In this document: piece by piece, positions 1-11,777 of the stretch
How positions within the stretch are numbered: the first letter of the stretch is position 1
How the letters are laid out: each line of letters starts with the position of its first letter
Source of the DNA: Parastagonospora avenae f. sp. tritici 18332-5
Lineage: Eukaryota > Ascomycota > Dothideomycetes > Pleosporales > Phaeosphaeriaceae
Direction: 5' to 3'
Length of the DNA stretch: 64,000 nt
NCBI GenBank assembly: GCA_022559985.1
Contig: JAFJTR010000060.1
Coordinates: forward strand, 124,001 to 188,000
Position numbers and translations under genes: made by a program
Notes under the pieces: generated by a model
What the model saw: the letters and a program-made list of their open reading frames with translations, nothing else
Told to the model about the DNA's origin: nothing
Databases searched by the model: none

Positions 1-1
1 T

Positions 2-1588
2 GGAAAAGCCTCTACAGGTTCCGGAAAGACACTGGCATTCGGTATCCCCATCATCGAGTCCTACCTTGCCTCTAAGAGCAAGTCGAAAGACGTGAAGGAC
101 AAAGCTCCTCTGGCCTTGATCATAGCCCCTACTCGAGAGTTGGCGCATCAGATCACGGCTCATTTGACCGCACTCTGCGCAAAGGGTGCTTTCGAAGCCC
201 CTCTAATTGCATCGGTCACTGGTGGTCTAGCCGTGCAGAAGCAGCGCCGACAGTTGGAGAAGGCCGATATCATCGTGGGAACACCAGGACGACTATGGGA
301 GGTCATTAGTACTGGCCACGGCCTGCTAGAAAAGGTCAAGCAAATCCGCTTCCTTGTCGTTGACGAAGCCGATCGCTTGCTGAGTCAAGGGAACTACAAA
401 GAGCTTGGAGAAATCCTCAAGATCCTAGAGAAAGACGCGCCAGCTGAGGGAGAGGCTGAGGCAGAGGAAACGATTGAGGTTGAGCGACAGACGTTGGTCT
501 TCTCGGCCACATTCCAGAAGGGGCTGCAGCAAAAGCTCGCAGGGAAGGCTAAAGGCGGCAGCGACAACCTCATGAGCAAACAACAATCCATGGAGTATCT
601 TCTGAAGAAGATCAACTTCAGGGAAGAGAAGCCCAAATTTATCGACGCCAACCCATCTTCGCAAATGGCAAGTAGGCTGAAGGAAGGCTTGATTGAGTGC
701 GCTGGGACAGAGAAGGATCTGTACCTCTACTCGCTTCTGATGTTCTACCCCAAGAAGCGTGCACTCATCTTCACGAACTCTATCTCCGCGGTCCGACGAC
801 TCACTCCATTCCTTCAGAACCTCGCTCTTCCTGCCCTTCCACTCCATTCCAGCATGGCACAAAAAGCACGTCTGCGATCCATTGAGCGCTTCAAGGAGCG
901 TCCAGGCTCGATCCTCGTCGCCACAGATGTCGCAGCCCGTGGTTTGGATATTCCAAAGGTCGAGCTGGTAATCCACTACCATTTGCCCCGCGCAGCAGAC
1001 ACATATGTCCATCGTTCCGGCCGTACAGCGCGTGCCGAAGCCTCAGGCTCAAGCATCCTCATCTGCGCACCCGAAGAAGTCGGCGGCGTCCGCCGGCTCA
1101 TCGCCAAAGTTCATGCCCGCGCCGACGAAGCCCCCAAGTCCAAGAAAACAGCCTACTTCATCCGCACGCTCGACATCGACCGCCGCATCGTCGCGCGCCT
1201 CAAGCCGCGTGCCAGCATCTCCAAGAAACTCGCCGACACTGTCATTGCGAAAGAGAAAAAGCACAGCGAAGACGATACCTTGCGCCAAGCGGCTGAAGAT
1301 CTGGGCGTGGACTACGACAGCGAGGAGTTTGAGAAGGAAGCTAGAGGCAAGAAAGGACGAGGCACGGGCAGGAAGAAGAAGGAGAAAGAGGCGAGTGAGA
1401 TGACGAAGGGCGAGCAGCAGGCGTTGAGAGCGGAGTTGAGGAATATGTTGAGTCAGAGGATTAATACGGGTGTTAGCGCGAGGTATTTGACTAGTGGAGG
1501 GATTGATGTTGATGCGCTGATGGCAGGAGAGGGGAATATGGAGTTTTTGGGGAATGTAGATGGGTTGGGGTTTGATGAAGAGGAGTAG
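2..1588 (+). CDS. mak5: ATP-dependent RNA helicase MAK5 (3' part)
   Basis: DEAD-box RNA helicase of the MAK5/DDX24 group, a nucleolar factor for 60S ribosomal subunit assembly. The frame is open from base 2, so the 5' end lies outside the window. Visible motifs in order: Walker A ASTGSGKT, PTRELA, TPGRLWE, VDEADRLL (DEAD box), SAT, then the second RecA lobe with VATDVAARGLD and HRSGRTAR. The TPGRLWE and DEADRLL context and the long insert between the DEAD box and SAT motif fit MAK5 rather than other DBP proteins (family knowledge). The C-terminus is charged and Lys/Glu-rich. No intron is needed in the visible part. Family assignment is firm; the missing N-terminus cannot be judged. Confidence 0.93.
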   Translation, partial: GKASTGSGKTLAFGIPIIESYLASKSKSKDVKDKAPLALIIAPTRELAHQITAHLTALCAKGAFEAPLIASVTGGLAVQKQRRQLEKADIIVGTPGRLWEVISTGHGLLEKVKQIRFLVVDEADRLLSQGNYKELGEILKILEKDAPAEGEAEAEETIEVERQTLVFSATFQKGLQQKLAGKAKGGSDNLMSKQQSMEYLLKKINFREEKPKFIDANPSSQMASRLKEGLIECAGTEKDLYLYSLLMFYPKKRALIFTNSISAVRRLTPFLQNLALPALPLHSSMAQKARLRSIERFKERPGSILVATDVAARGLDIPKVELVIHYHLPRAADTYVHRSGRTARAEASGSSILICAPEEVGGVRRLIAKVHARADEAPKSKKTAYFIRTLDIDRRIVARLKPRASISKKLADTVIAKEKKHSEDDTLRQAAEDLGVDYDSEEFEKEARGKKGRGTGRKKKEKEASEMTKGEQQALRAELRNMLSQRINTGVSARYLTSGGIDVDALMAGEGNMEFLGNVDGLGFDEEE

Positions 1589-2576
1589 ATATGAAAATAC
1601 TTTGATTGATGACTGTCGAATGAGCAAGCCTTTCGTAAGTATATGCATCAGAGCTTTCTCTGGGGAGTGATGATTTCAGCCTCGTTATCGTTGGTGCCAC
1701 TCATGCAATCAACAAGACGTTGAACCATGATCGCATGGCGTTCAATGCTTTGTCGCAGGATACAATCAATCATGCTTCCCTCGTGCCTACAAGACCTTAT
1801 CACGGACTTCGAACAGCGACAGTGACGTCACCCAGCAGCAATCTTCAACACCAGCACCAGGTGCTGCAATGATTCATACACACTTCGAAAGGACTCTGAC
1901 TACTATTATAGTCCAGCTGTCATACGAAGAGCCAGCCTACATAACCCCAATGGCTTGACCATACAACGGAAACTACCAAAAAGTGCCTTGAAGTTATACA
2001 GCCTTATTCAAAATTTGCTTTTCGGCGCATGCTCTTGCCCTCCATCCCCTCCACTCCAACACTCGCCCCCACCATAATATCGGGACTACATTCCCAGCAG
2101 TAGAGACACGGAATTACACGCTCATTAGTACGCCATCTTCGGCCGTCAGCAGCAGTACGAGCCATGTCCGTCGAATCAAACTGGCGACGATGCATGGTGA
2201 CGCAGTTGGCTTATATAAGCTATGGATACATTAGCTGTTGAGCAGCCTTTACGCGATTTGATTGCGAGCACAGCCTTTCGATTGTATCTGGAAAATCATT
2301 TACACGCTTCATGTCGGTTGACCGGGTGTTGGATGTGTACGCCAAAAGGTGAGCAGGCAAGATGATTCTGTTGATTACTTGACTACTACCCTCTCTCTCC
2401 TTGCGGAGAAGGAGGGTTCTTATCTACATGTGGCCCCTTGGCGCACAGACTGTATTGAGCCGCAATTGCGCCGTGAATTAAGGCGTACTTGCGTACGGAC
2501 ACTTCATCATATTTACGATTTTCCACGCCATTGATACGTTCACTTCCGCATACGAAATTACACGTCCTATCCGACC
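1589..2576. other. Intergenic, mak5 to CorA-like pseudogene
   Basis: No supported gene. It holds a perfect CRE-like palindrome GTGACGTCAC at 1822-1831 and a TATA-like TATATAAG at 2212-2219. The latter could have served the downstream CorA-like gene, but its distance of about 365 bases makes that uncertain. Confidence 0.5.
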
Positions 2577-4047
2577 ATGACATCAACAGGCGAAACATCA
2601 ATAGGCAATAAGAAAAGCAGCGACCCGGTGACTGGCCCTTCCGATTCATCTTCTTCAGACTCGAAGCTGGACATTTACATCCTGTGTGAGATATTCATCT
2701 ACAGTCGCAGACATGGCCTTATGAGATGTAATGTGGTCTGGCGAAAGTATTAATGTCGACGAATATTCTCAGCAAAGCCGTCAAAAGATACACGATGAAG
2801 ACCTCTGGAGCATCGCTTTTGCTGATGTACTTGTCAAAAAAGGCTCGTTCAAGGACGCACAGATGGGTCCCGCCAGAGCACTAGGCCTGCTCGGAGCGAA
2901 ACCACCAGAGCAAGATAGCATACACCATGGTCATGTTGGTGATTATAGGGATCTCAGAATACATGAAACTCCTTGGACCGGCGACAGTTATACGAAGTTG
3001 ATTCTGTGTGATGCCGTTTATGGTATCAACAAGCATTCGGAAGGGATTTACCTCCATGGTCCAGCTGCTCCTGACCTGAAGGAGTTTTGATTAGCTGCAG
3101 ACAGAAAGTATAAGTGGCCTCGGCCTCTTTTAAAAGAAGAGTTCATCTTCTATGATTTGGACAAAACTTTTGCTGAACATGTCTTTACCCAATTCCAGCA
3201 GACTGCGAAGAGAATAACAAGGGACGAATTGCGAGAATTGATGGATGGTTTGGCGGGTGACAGTGGAACTGATGCACATGATCTCTCCCGCAAACTAAAC
3301 CAATGTAGCCGGCAACTCATAGTCACGCAACTGGATGAGCAGTTCAGATTCTGTGTCGAAGTGGAAGATTTCATAAAAGACCGTGTCAGACTGGAGGACC
3401 ATGAGGCCCTACGGGACACAAGCAGTTACATAACCTCGGACATCCATCCGAGCCAATTGCGAGAAAAGCTTGCTGAAGTCCGTATGTACGTGTCGGATTA
3501 TGCAGCGCAGCAACGAGACTTGGTGGAAGAGCTGAGATTCGAAAGAGAAATGAACCGAAGAAAGGAAAAGGAGTCAGATGAAGATGCCAGAGACAACGCA
3601 CAACGAAGAATAGAGGCAGATCAGCTGAAGACAGTGGAAAATCAACACATTGACGAAGAAAAACGGCAGGAAAAGAGAGAAAAGAGAGAAGCCAAACAGT
3701 TCGAGGACTCACAAACCCTTGCAGAATTGAGCATCAAAATCGCAAACCAAAGCTTCAAGATTGCGCAGGAAACCAGGCGCGACAGTCAAACAATGCGTGG
3801 CATCGCTGGGATGACCATGGCCTTCCTACCCGCTACTTTCGTCTCATCGTTCTTCGGAATGAACTTCTTCAACGGAGTCCCCGGCACACCAGCCTTCGAC
3901 GCCGCAAGCAAGAATGTTTGAATCTTTTTTGTAGTGGCAATTCCCATCAGTACAGTCGTTCTTGTTAGTTTCTGGCTCTGGGACAGGGATAAGCAACGGC
4001 AGGCGAAGGCTGAAGCAGCGAAGGAAAGCAGCGGGGGTAGAGAGTAA
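2577..4047 (+). pseudogene. CorA-like Mg2+ transporter, broken by in-frame stops
   Basis: One reading frame runs from about 2731 to 4047 and encodes a fungal CorA-like divalent-metal transporter. It has a long soluble N-terminal part, a strongly charged coiled-coil region (about 3480-3720), and a first membrane segment ending in FFGMNFF, the GMN signature of CorA (about 3850-3870). Two stops interrupt it: TGA at 3088-3090 and TGA at 3919-3921. After the second stop the same frame continues with a hydrophobic stretch (FFVVAIPISTVVLVSFWLW) and a basic tail to TAA at 4045; this is the expected second CorA helix. The sequence following the stop reads like the usual Trp codon turned to TGA. An ATG at 2577 opens a 58-codon frame that may be the old first exon, but no splice joins it cleanly. 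Introns around the stops would be only 17-19 bases, so splicing them out is unlikely. As it stands no full transporter can be made. Confidence 0.75.
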
Positions 4048-4326
4048 AAAGGATGCTTGATCTTTGCAGGACATCGTGAAGTCATGTACCACTTTCAGGC
4101 TCTAAACTGTGATCGGCGCTTTTCACTGTCTCATACGAACTACATAATAATCATCCGGCTTCCCTCAACGAAATACAATCATCGAACCAGAACACTTCTC
4201 AGCTCCAATGACAAATTGAAGCTACTTAGCTTACTTTCCAAGGATGTTCTAACTATGTAGCCAGAGAAGCAGACCAGACTGTGCGGCACTACCTCATCGT
4301 ATCCAAATAACACACCACGACAACAT

Positions 4327-5841
4327 CTACGTATAAACCTCCCTCCCAACAACCCTAACAACCCCACCTCCATTCTTCTTCGCATCACTCCCCCCCACGC
4401 CCACATCCGTCGCATTCGCCAAATCAAACACGACCACAACGTTCTTCAACCACGCATCCCCCAACACCAGCGTGCCCCCCATCGCATTCTGAATCGCAAC
4501 CGCACACTCGCCTGTGCCTGCGCCTACATAGCTGCCCCCCACGGCGCCGGGACCCTTGTTCATCAAATCCGCTTCGGAGAGGAAATAGCTCTGCCCGCCG
4601 ATGCGCACGCCGACGCGCGGCGCGCGCGCACTGCACAGGGTGATGTACGTGTTTGTGTCGGCAACGTAGCGCGCGGGGGGATTAAACAACGACGCGATAT
4701 ATGCGGCGATTTCGTCGGGGAAGTAGAGCAAACTAGTACCCGAATCGATGATCATGTTCTGCTTGCTTGCGGCGTAGCGGCCTGTTGGCGTCGCCGTCGG
4801 GGCGCGCGAGGACGTGGGTGTACCTGATGCAGTTGGGGGTGTGATGTCGTAGCCATCGACGGTGATGCTGTAGTAGGCGTAGATGCCTTGTACGAGGGGC
4901 TGCACGGGGACTTGCACCCAGCGGCCGTCGTTGGTGATGGTGGAGGGGATGCCGCCGATGGCGAGGAGGCCGCCGGCTCGGGGTTGGGCGGTCGTTGGGC
5001 GGCGGAGGGCGAGGCTGAAGACGGGGGGGATAGAGGGGTTTTGGAATCTGGGGGGGTGGTTAGCAAGTGGGTTTTTCTCTGGGAAGGACTGGGAACTTAC
5101 AAAGTGTACAGGATACTGGTGTAGTTTAGCTGACGGTTGTTGATGCCCTTTGCCAGTGCTGGATACGCAAGACCCATCAGTCCACTACTTATCATATCGC
5201 CATTCCAGTATCCTGAGTCTACCGCTCCAATCGTCTGTCTCACTGTCACGAATGGACTTTGACCTCTACTGACGCCACCGATACCCAGATTCTCCGTACC
5301 CATCTTGCCATTCAAGAACTCGCCGCCAGCATAAGTAACGTTGAAATCGGCATTGATGCTGCGCCATGTCGAGCTTCCCGCCTGGTTGTAGTAGCTAGGG
5401 AACGCGCAGTACGCATTAGGAACTGGGGTACCGTAATCGGGATCCAAGCACTGGAATTTTGTGGTTGCAAGCCAAGTGTCCGAAGATCCAGTATCGATTA
5501 CCATGGCGAACTTTTGGCCAGCCATGGTCATGTTGGTGATGTAAATGCGGCCACCGACGCCGATGAGATCTTCATTCACGTTTGCATTGGGATATGTCTG
5601 CCTGCGTGCGAGGCGTCTCGACAGGATGTCTGTACGCCGGCGGGCCAGGTGTTGAGTCGAAGGTAAACTAATCAGGTTAAGATTAGGATGAGCTTCGAAT
5701 TCGACAATATTGTCCGTCTCTGCTGGGTGTTAGTGACGATATTTGATAAAGTGGACAGGCACAAAGTATACCGGCATCGTAAGCTGGAACAGCAACAACG
5801 CTGCTGGCGGCTGTGAGCAACAGCAATCCTGTCAGTTGCAT
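4327..5841 (-). CDS. Secreted aspartic protease (pepsin family A1)
   Basis: Three exons by splice signals and frame: 5772-5841, 5101-5722 and 4327-5047, with introns of 49 and 53 bases; 470 aa. The N-terminus (MQLTGLLLLTAASSVVAVPA) is a clear signal peptide. It is followed by a propeptide rich in Arg pairs (RRR, RR, ARRQ at about residues 51-65) that suits dibasic processing. Both catalytic aspartates are present: DTGS at about residue 100 and DSGT at about residue 332. Cysteines and the conserved FDLANATDVG stretch near the end fit the A1 fold. The product is probably secreted, where it cleaves proteins at acid pH. A Pro/Thr/Ser-rich loop of about 25 residues just before DSGT is longer than in pepsin. 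Substrate and any surface anchoring are unknown; I see no clear GPI signal. Confidence 0.9.
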
Positions 5842-6666
5842 GATGGAATAAAGGCGGTCTATGCTGGTCGTCCATATTGTTGCTCTACACTTGAACGTAT
5901 ATATGTTGTATTGCAGATACTACGACAAGAGGCAATTACGGAATGGCTGCCGGTGGAGAAAGGGAGATGAAGAGAATGTCACGTCTCATGTGAGTCTGGA
6001 CCAAATAAACAATAGTCCAAATGTGGTCGTCTAACACCTAGGGTGAGAATCATCTTTTCTCGTTCCGAAGTATGTATCCTGACATTCCTACATAGGTCAA
6101 CCGGAGCTCGGCGACATCCAAATTAGTGCCGTATACGCAAGCAAAATGGCCGCATGAGGAATGGCACGCCTTCGGTGGTACAGAGCGCTCGAATCGGAGT
6201 TGTCGCACGACTCTACAGGTTTGCAAAGCTACCATGAATCGAATACATAGTGACGCGGGCTCCGGTAAGACATTATTGATTGAGGGCTAGTGGTAATACT
6301 GGCGAATCAACGAGCACTTCACGGAGGTCTCACAGGCAAGAGAACGGACGGACACAAGACGTACCTTCAAGCTCACGTCGTACCACGGAGACAGAAAGCT
6401 TGTCATAGCCAAGACACATGTCCTTGGCCGTACCACTCGGTGCCTTGAAGACGGTTAGAAGCATATCAGGCGCATCTCAGAGAAAGCGTACATGTTTTGA
6501 TTTGGACTAGGCACGAAGCTCCATGCCCCAGAATGGTCTCAGGATTGCCCTGCTGTTGTACAATTACTCCGCGGAAGATGGGTTTCGCCGTAGAATCGCT
6601 GTGGTGAGTCGCGCCTTTGGGAATCTTCATAACACACCTTGAACGCCGGATCCAATGATAGCTTGT
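5842..6666. other. Intergenic, protease 5' to luc7 3'
   Basis: About 0.8 kb without a supported gene. It should hold the protease promoter on the left and the luc7 terminator region on the right. Short open frames here look like chance. Confidence 0.5.
5898..5903 (-). promoter_or_regulatory. TATA box candidate for aspartic protease
   Basis: TATATA lies 57 bases upstream of the protease start codon at 5841 on the minus strand, a usual spacing for a TATA element. Confidence 0.4.
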
Positions 6667-7641
6667 CTACCACCCGCCACGTCGACCACGGCCACGACGC
6701 CCTCCTCGGCCGCCATAACCGCCACCTGCGTAACCACCGCCTCCCCATCCGCCCTGGCCGCCACGAGAGCCGTTCATATCGTCACCGGCGGATGAGTACG
6801 CGTCCCTTGGTGGGGCGCGTCCTTTGAGATCCTTTTGTAGGGCTTCATATGACTTGCGCATTTGAGCGTAGCCGAGATGCATCTTTCCGTAAAAATGGTC
6901 TGCTAAACGACGATCATTGTCAAGTCGACTGAGATACGCACCGCATACGTCGCAGACCTGGAGTTTCTGGTGACCTGATGGTCCTCCGGTGTCTGACAGA
7001 GCTCGAAGCTCTCGTTCCCGCTCTTCCTTCTCAGCCTTCTTCATGCGCAACTTGGTAAATTCCTGGACGGCCATGTTTACCATGCCTTCTTCGCCCATGA
7101 TCTGGATCTCCAGCAGGCCCGCTTCTATGGACTTGGTGAGCTCGTTGATTGCTTTTAGCTGTGTGTGCATTAGCGATTTGCACTAGTAAATGAAGAATGG
7201 GTGGAGGAGGAAGTACCAGAGCATTAGTCTGCCGGATCTCTTCGGGCGTCTTCTCAAGCCTTCGCTGGGCAGAGTCAATCTTGCGATTGCAGCTGTCGAT
7301 GTGGTGCTGCATATCTCGCATGTAGTCAAACTCGAAGGCCCATCTGCGCTTCTGTTCTGCGTCTGCCTCCTGATACTCGGTCTTGAGCGCATCGTTGTGC
7401 GCCTTGGGGCACGGTCCAAGCTCGTTCTTTGTGTTGGTGAAAAGGTCGTGGGGGCAGTGGCCGACGAGAAATGAGCGGCAGACTTTGGGGTCGGTGATGG
7501 CAAGTTGCGGCGCGCGCTGGTCGGTGCCAGACATGGACGTCTCGCCCATGAGCTGCTCTGCATGCCTAGCATTAGTGATACGCGAACGGGGTGGGGCAAA
7601 TTGGACTCACCAAGCAGCCTGCGCGTCTCAGCTGCGGCCAT
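6667..7641 (-). CDS. luc7: U1 snRNP-associated protein LUC7
   Basis: Three exons: 7611-7641, 7217-7557 and 6667-7158, with introns of 53 and 58 bases; 287 aa. The first splice joins MAAAETRRLL to EQLMGE, restoring the typical LUC7 N-terminus. The protein has two zinc-finger regions. The first is CCCH-like, around VCRSFLVGHCPHDLF with a following C-H (PCPKAH). The second is C2H2, VCDVCGAYL followed by HFYGKMHLGY. A coiled coil lies between them. The C-terminus is a Gly/Arg-rich tail (RGG-like), an RNA-binding feature. In yeast LUC7 sits in the U1 snRNP and helps select 5' splice sites (family knowledge). It is divergent from gpi16, with start codons 201 bases apart, so the two probably share a promoter. 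Confidence 0.93.
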
Positions 7642-7842
7642 GATGTCTGCTGTTGCCGGGTTTCCGTGTTGCTAGGTTGTGAGTTGTCGTCGAAGCTGTC
7701 AGCCTCGAAGAAATCGCGACCGCGGCAATGCCAAGCTTTGGGGCTAGCAGCCAATCACATGCACAGGGACCCTGGCGTTCCGCAACGTCAGCCTTCACCC
7801 CAGGTCCCAGTCACTTGAACGAAAGAATGATGAGATGCTGAG
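7642..7842. promoter_or_regulatory. Shared luc7/gpi16 divergent promoter
   Basis: Only 201 bases separate the start codons of luc7 (minus) and gpi16 (plus). It must contain both promoters. No obvious TATA box is seen, as is common for housekeeping pairs. Confidence 0.5.
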
Positions 7843-9637
7843 ATGCTACCTTCACTGCTCTTCTGGTCGCTCAATGCTGTCCTGACATGCGTTGCAGCGA
7901 GTACCGCCTACCGGGAGCAACTCCTTCTCCGCCCTCTCCCCCAGGGCACCCTTCTGGCCTCCTTCAACTTCCTCAGCAATGAGACGCAGGCGGCATTCGA
8001 GCAGCAGAACTTCCGATACTTCCCGAGATCTTTCGGACAGATCCTGCAGCATGCTCACGCAAAAGAGCTCCATCTCAGATTCAGTGTAGGGCGATGGGAC
8101 GCGGATAGCTGGGGCCAGCGGCCGTCAAATGGCGCAAGAGAAGGAGGTACTGGGGTCGAGTTGTGGGCGTGGTTGGAGGCGAATAACGAGGAAGAGTATG
8201 GCGCGTTATCCCCGCCAAAGAGCATGTATTGACGCGAACAGAGCATTTGCCCGCTGGCTCACTCTGACCAATGCCCTCTCCGGCCTCTTCTGTGCCTCTA
8301 TAAACTTCATCGATGCCACCAAGACGATACGGCCCATCATGTCATTCGCCCCAGAGGGCCACCATGGCAACACATCCAACCTCCACCTGCTTCACGGCAC
8401 CCTACCCCACGAGGTCGTATGTACAGAGAATCTCACCCCGTTCCTGAAGCTGCTTCCGTGCAAAGGCAAGGCTGGTGTGTCTAGCCTACTGGACGGCCAC
8501 AAGCTATTCGACGCATCGTTTCAGACCATGGCCATCGATGTGCGGCCTGTTTGCGACGCGGCTGGTGACAATTGCTCGGTAGAGATGGAGCAGAGTGTGG
8601 ATATGGTCCTAGACATTGCCAGGTCAAAGCGACCACAGGACAACCCCATTCCCCGACCCCTGCCAATCGACCAGATTGAGTGCGACACGTCAAAAGGGTA
8701 CAACGGACACGATACGTGCTATCCTCTGAACAAGGGCACCGAACCGGCGTGGACACTGGAGGAGGTGTTTGGAAGGCCGCTCCGGGGAGCCTGTCCGCTT
8801 GCTGAGGAAAGTGGCGATGCAGCAAACAGCTTCTGCATCAATACTCCACCCGAGCGTACCATCGAGGTGAAGACGGCAGGAGAGTTCGAAGAAGCAAAAC
8901 TAGCCTCCCACACACTCCGCTGCTACAAACTGCCCGTCGGCGCAAACTTCGACCTCGTCCTCCCCGAGCAACGAATGACAACCGGCCTCGTCCTCCCCAA
9001 CCCACCCCTATTTGCAGCGCGCACCATCAACGGCCACGGCCAAGAGCGCGGAAGCACCCAATCCGTTATCCGCAACCCCTCCACCACCGACGCCGTCGAA
9101 TTCGTCTACCTCGAATCCCTCCCTTGGTTCATGAAGCCCTACCTGCACACCCTCCGCGCGCGCCTCGACACGACGTCCGCCAGCCCCATCAAGGAAACAT
9201 ACTACCGCCCTGCCATCGACCGGAAGCGTGGTACCCATCTCGAGCTCCGCATGATCATCCCACCCAATTCTACACTCACACTTACCTACGACTTTGAAAA
9301 GGCTATCTTGCGTTACACAGAGTACCCGCCTGATGCGAATCGCGGCTTCGATGCCGCGCCGGCAATTATTCGCGTTTTGTCGCCGAATAAGGGAGATGTC
9401 AAGGGCGTGTATATTCGCACTACGTCGCTGCTACTGCCCCTCCCGACGCCGGACTTTAGTATGCCGTATAACGTGATTATCCTGACGAGTACGGTCATGG
9501 CGCTGGGGTTCGGGAATATTTTCAATTTGTTGGTTAGGAGGTTTGTCGGCGCGGATGAGGTGCCGGCTGGTGCGGGTGGAATCAAGGGCATTTTGATGGG
9601 CAAGGTTAATAGGCTGAAGGGGATTTTTGGGAGGTGA
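7843..9637 (+). CDS. gpi16: GPI transamidase subunit GPI16 (PIG-T)
   Basis: Two exons, 7843-8195 and 8242-9637, with a 46-base intron; 582 aa, close to yeast Gpi16. The N-terminus is a signal peptide (MLPSLLFWSLNAVLTCVAAS). Family landmarks follow: LLLRPLPQGTLLASFNF near the start, ELHLRFSVGRWD, and CTENLTPFLKLLPCKGKAG in the middle. The large lumenal part ends in one membrane span (about VIILTSTVMALGFGNIFNLL) and a short basic tail. GPI16 is a lumenal subunit of the ER complex that attaches GPI anchors to proteins and is disulfide-linked to the catalytic GPI8 (family knowledge). The gene appears intact. Confidence 0.95.
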
Positions 9638-9826
9638 GGGGAAGGGGATGTGTATGAATGTAAGAATACCGGACTATTCATGCCGTCACGAGCGCATTTT
9701 ACATCAACCTTTCTTTCAACGTGTGTGTTAACGTTTCAATAGTTCTATGTACAATCAACTCTAAATGCGAGTTTGGGGTATATCATCCATCATCCATCTC
9801 CCTCTCCATCATCTCTTTAAATCTCT

Positions 9827-10803
9827 CTACGCACTCCCATACCCCCTAAACCCCTCACACGGCAGATAATTATTCTCAATAAACGCCGACGCGAACCTAA
9901 TGCCCTCGACCCCATCCCACACCTGCTCCTTCTCAAACAGCCCCGGTACCTGCGCCTTCACACTGCCCCTCACACTCTCAATCGCATATGGCGCGGTAGA
10001 TAACCTCGTATCGAACAGGCGCACCATGTTATCGCAGCTCTTGGCGTCGGCGAACATGACTTGATTCGTGACGTTTTTGAAAAAGGGCAGGGAGAATTGC
10101 GGGGTGGATGCAGAAGGGTTGGGGGCGAATGTCGTGTCGACGTGTGCGTTGGATGCGGTGGCGCAGAAGGATGTGGTGGATGGGGAGGAAGTGGCGCGGT
10201 AAGCGTCGCAGGGAGGGTTGAATGCGGATTCGAACACGGTGTGGCCGTAGGCTTGGGCGCCTTGAATGGCGAGCGTGGCGCCGGCGGTCATGAATAGCGT
10301 CGGGATGTATTTGAACGACGTGGCGTTGTCGGAGAGGAGGTCGATGAAGGGGAATTCGATGCCGGCGCGCTGAGATATGAGTTAGTTTTTGAAGGGGAAA
10401 ATGGCGAGCGGAAGGGGATACGAACAGAGAAATCAGGAATCTTGAATCCCATGGCTTGCACGTCGTGGTCGTGCACCGCTTGCACCAGGGCTGGGTACAT
10501 GTCTGCTGGGAAGTCTGGGAGGAGGGCGCGGTATGCGTGTTCGAGGATGCGGTATTGCGACGGGATCAAGCTCCTCGCGAGGTCCAGAGGTATCGGTAAG
10601 ACAGCAATAGTCCCGTTCAAGACACCAGTAGCATTATTTGGATATTGCGCTGCGATGGGGTTTGGTTGGTCGAGGGTCTGGCATGTCCCTGCGCCCAACT
10701 CGGCCGCCGACGCAGAGAAGTACGACGTACTCGCATACCGCAGCGCCAGTATAGACAGAAAACTGACGAGGAAGTATTGCAGTCGAGAATTCTGAATCGC
10801 CAT
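9827..10803 (-). CDS. Acetoacetate-decarboxylase-fold protein
   Basis: Two exons, 10426-10803 and 9827-10369, with a 56-base intron; 306 aa. The intron donor is GTTCGT, weaker than normal, but it is the only one that keeps the frame. An alternative upstream start at 10893 is possible; I chose 10803 because it gives a signal-anchor-like start (hydrophobic about residues 10-20). The sequence has the layout of fungal proteins with the acetoacetate decarboxylase (ADC) fold: an N-terminal LPIPLDLARSLIPSQY stretch, then a long beta-rich region. The usual catalytic lysine of bacterial ADC is not evident to me, so enzymatic activity is unproven. Some fungal relatives occur in secondary metabolism, but no pathway genes surround this one. 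Fold assignment moderate; function unknown. Confidence 0.65.
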
Positions 10804-11777
10804 GGTGGGGGATTTAGACTTTGGGCGCGAGACGGAGAGGAAAGCGAGGAGCGGGTGGCACAACAGCGCCAGGTCGAGGCAAGTCCTTAACATAATATCC
10901 TCTTTCTTTCTTTCCTTCCAACGACGATATCCGGGCCGAAATGACGAGGGTTGCGCTGCTAGGTTCGGTGGTAATACTTCATGTGCCCTCCACTAACGTC
11001 CAGAATAGCGACGACACACCGCAACGATCAACGAGCGGGAAGCAGCAAAATGTCCTCGACCAAGCGGCAGCGCCCGGTGCTGAAATTGTACATATGGGCC
11101 AAAACGACGTTACCACACTTTCCTGCACTCCGGAACGCATGATGCCGCGCCACGCCAGGGTTTTTACTGGAACACATGCTTCCCGCAGCAGGGACGCGCT
11201 CTACGGGGTCGCTGAATGCCGTGCGTTAGGCGTTGTCGCGGCGCCTTTGTTTGGCGACCATGCGTTCTAGTGCATGGAAGCTTGAGTTTCCGAGCGCTGA
11301 TCCCGTCACCGGGTGTCAGCGAACCACGACGACTGTTGGCTTGCCGGCGCCGTCTACGCTTGCCTGTCACCGAGAGATAAGCGTTGCCGGCTGCGTGTAT
11401 TGTTGCCGTGCGAGAGGCAAGAGACGCAGTGGGCGTCTCAAGGAGGGTTTCACGGGCTTCGAGAGTAAGATTGGTGGGGCGCTCGGATGACTGGTGGGGG
11501 GCAACGTCCTGAACACAACTGTTAAAACACCGAGGTTGCGACAGATATGTCAAAAGGGCCACGATGTGGCATTTGCCATGTTGCAGCTTGTCGAGATCTC
11601 CGGCAATGAACAACTTCGGACTGACAGCAGGCACTTGCACCGAAAGAGGGAACCCGAAGCATCTGCGTCAGCGGCTGCTAAATCCTCCGGCCGTTTAGGT
11701 TTTGCGGTCACGATCTGCTATCTAGGACCAGGGCTAAACTTATTGATCACAAGATTCCGAATTGCGTCTTCGAAGAT
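10804..11777. other. Intergenic, ADC-like 5' to DUF1769 3'
   Basis: About 1 kb with only overlapping short open frames in several phases. I see no gene or RNA here. Confidence 0.5.

Noticed and set aside
425..1012. 195-codon antisense frame within mak5
   Set aside because: It lies wholly inside conserved helicase coding sequence and has no recognisable content.
3905..3930. A mini-intron (GT..TAG) over the last CorA stop
   Set aside because: It would be only about 19 bases, far below the roughly 46-base minimum of introns seen here.
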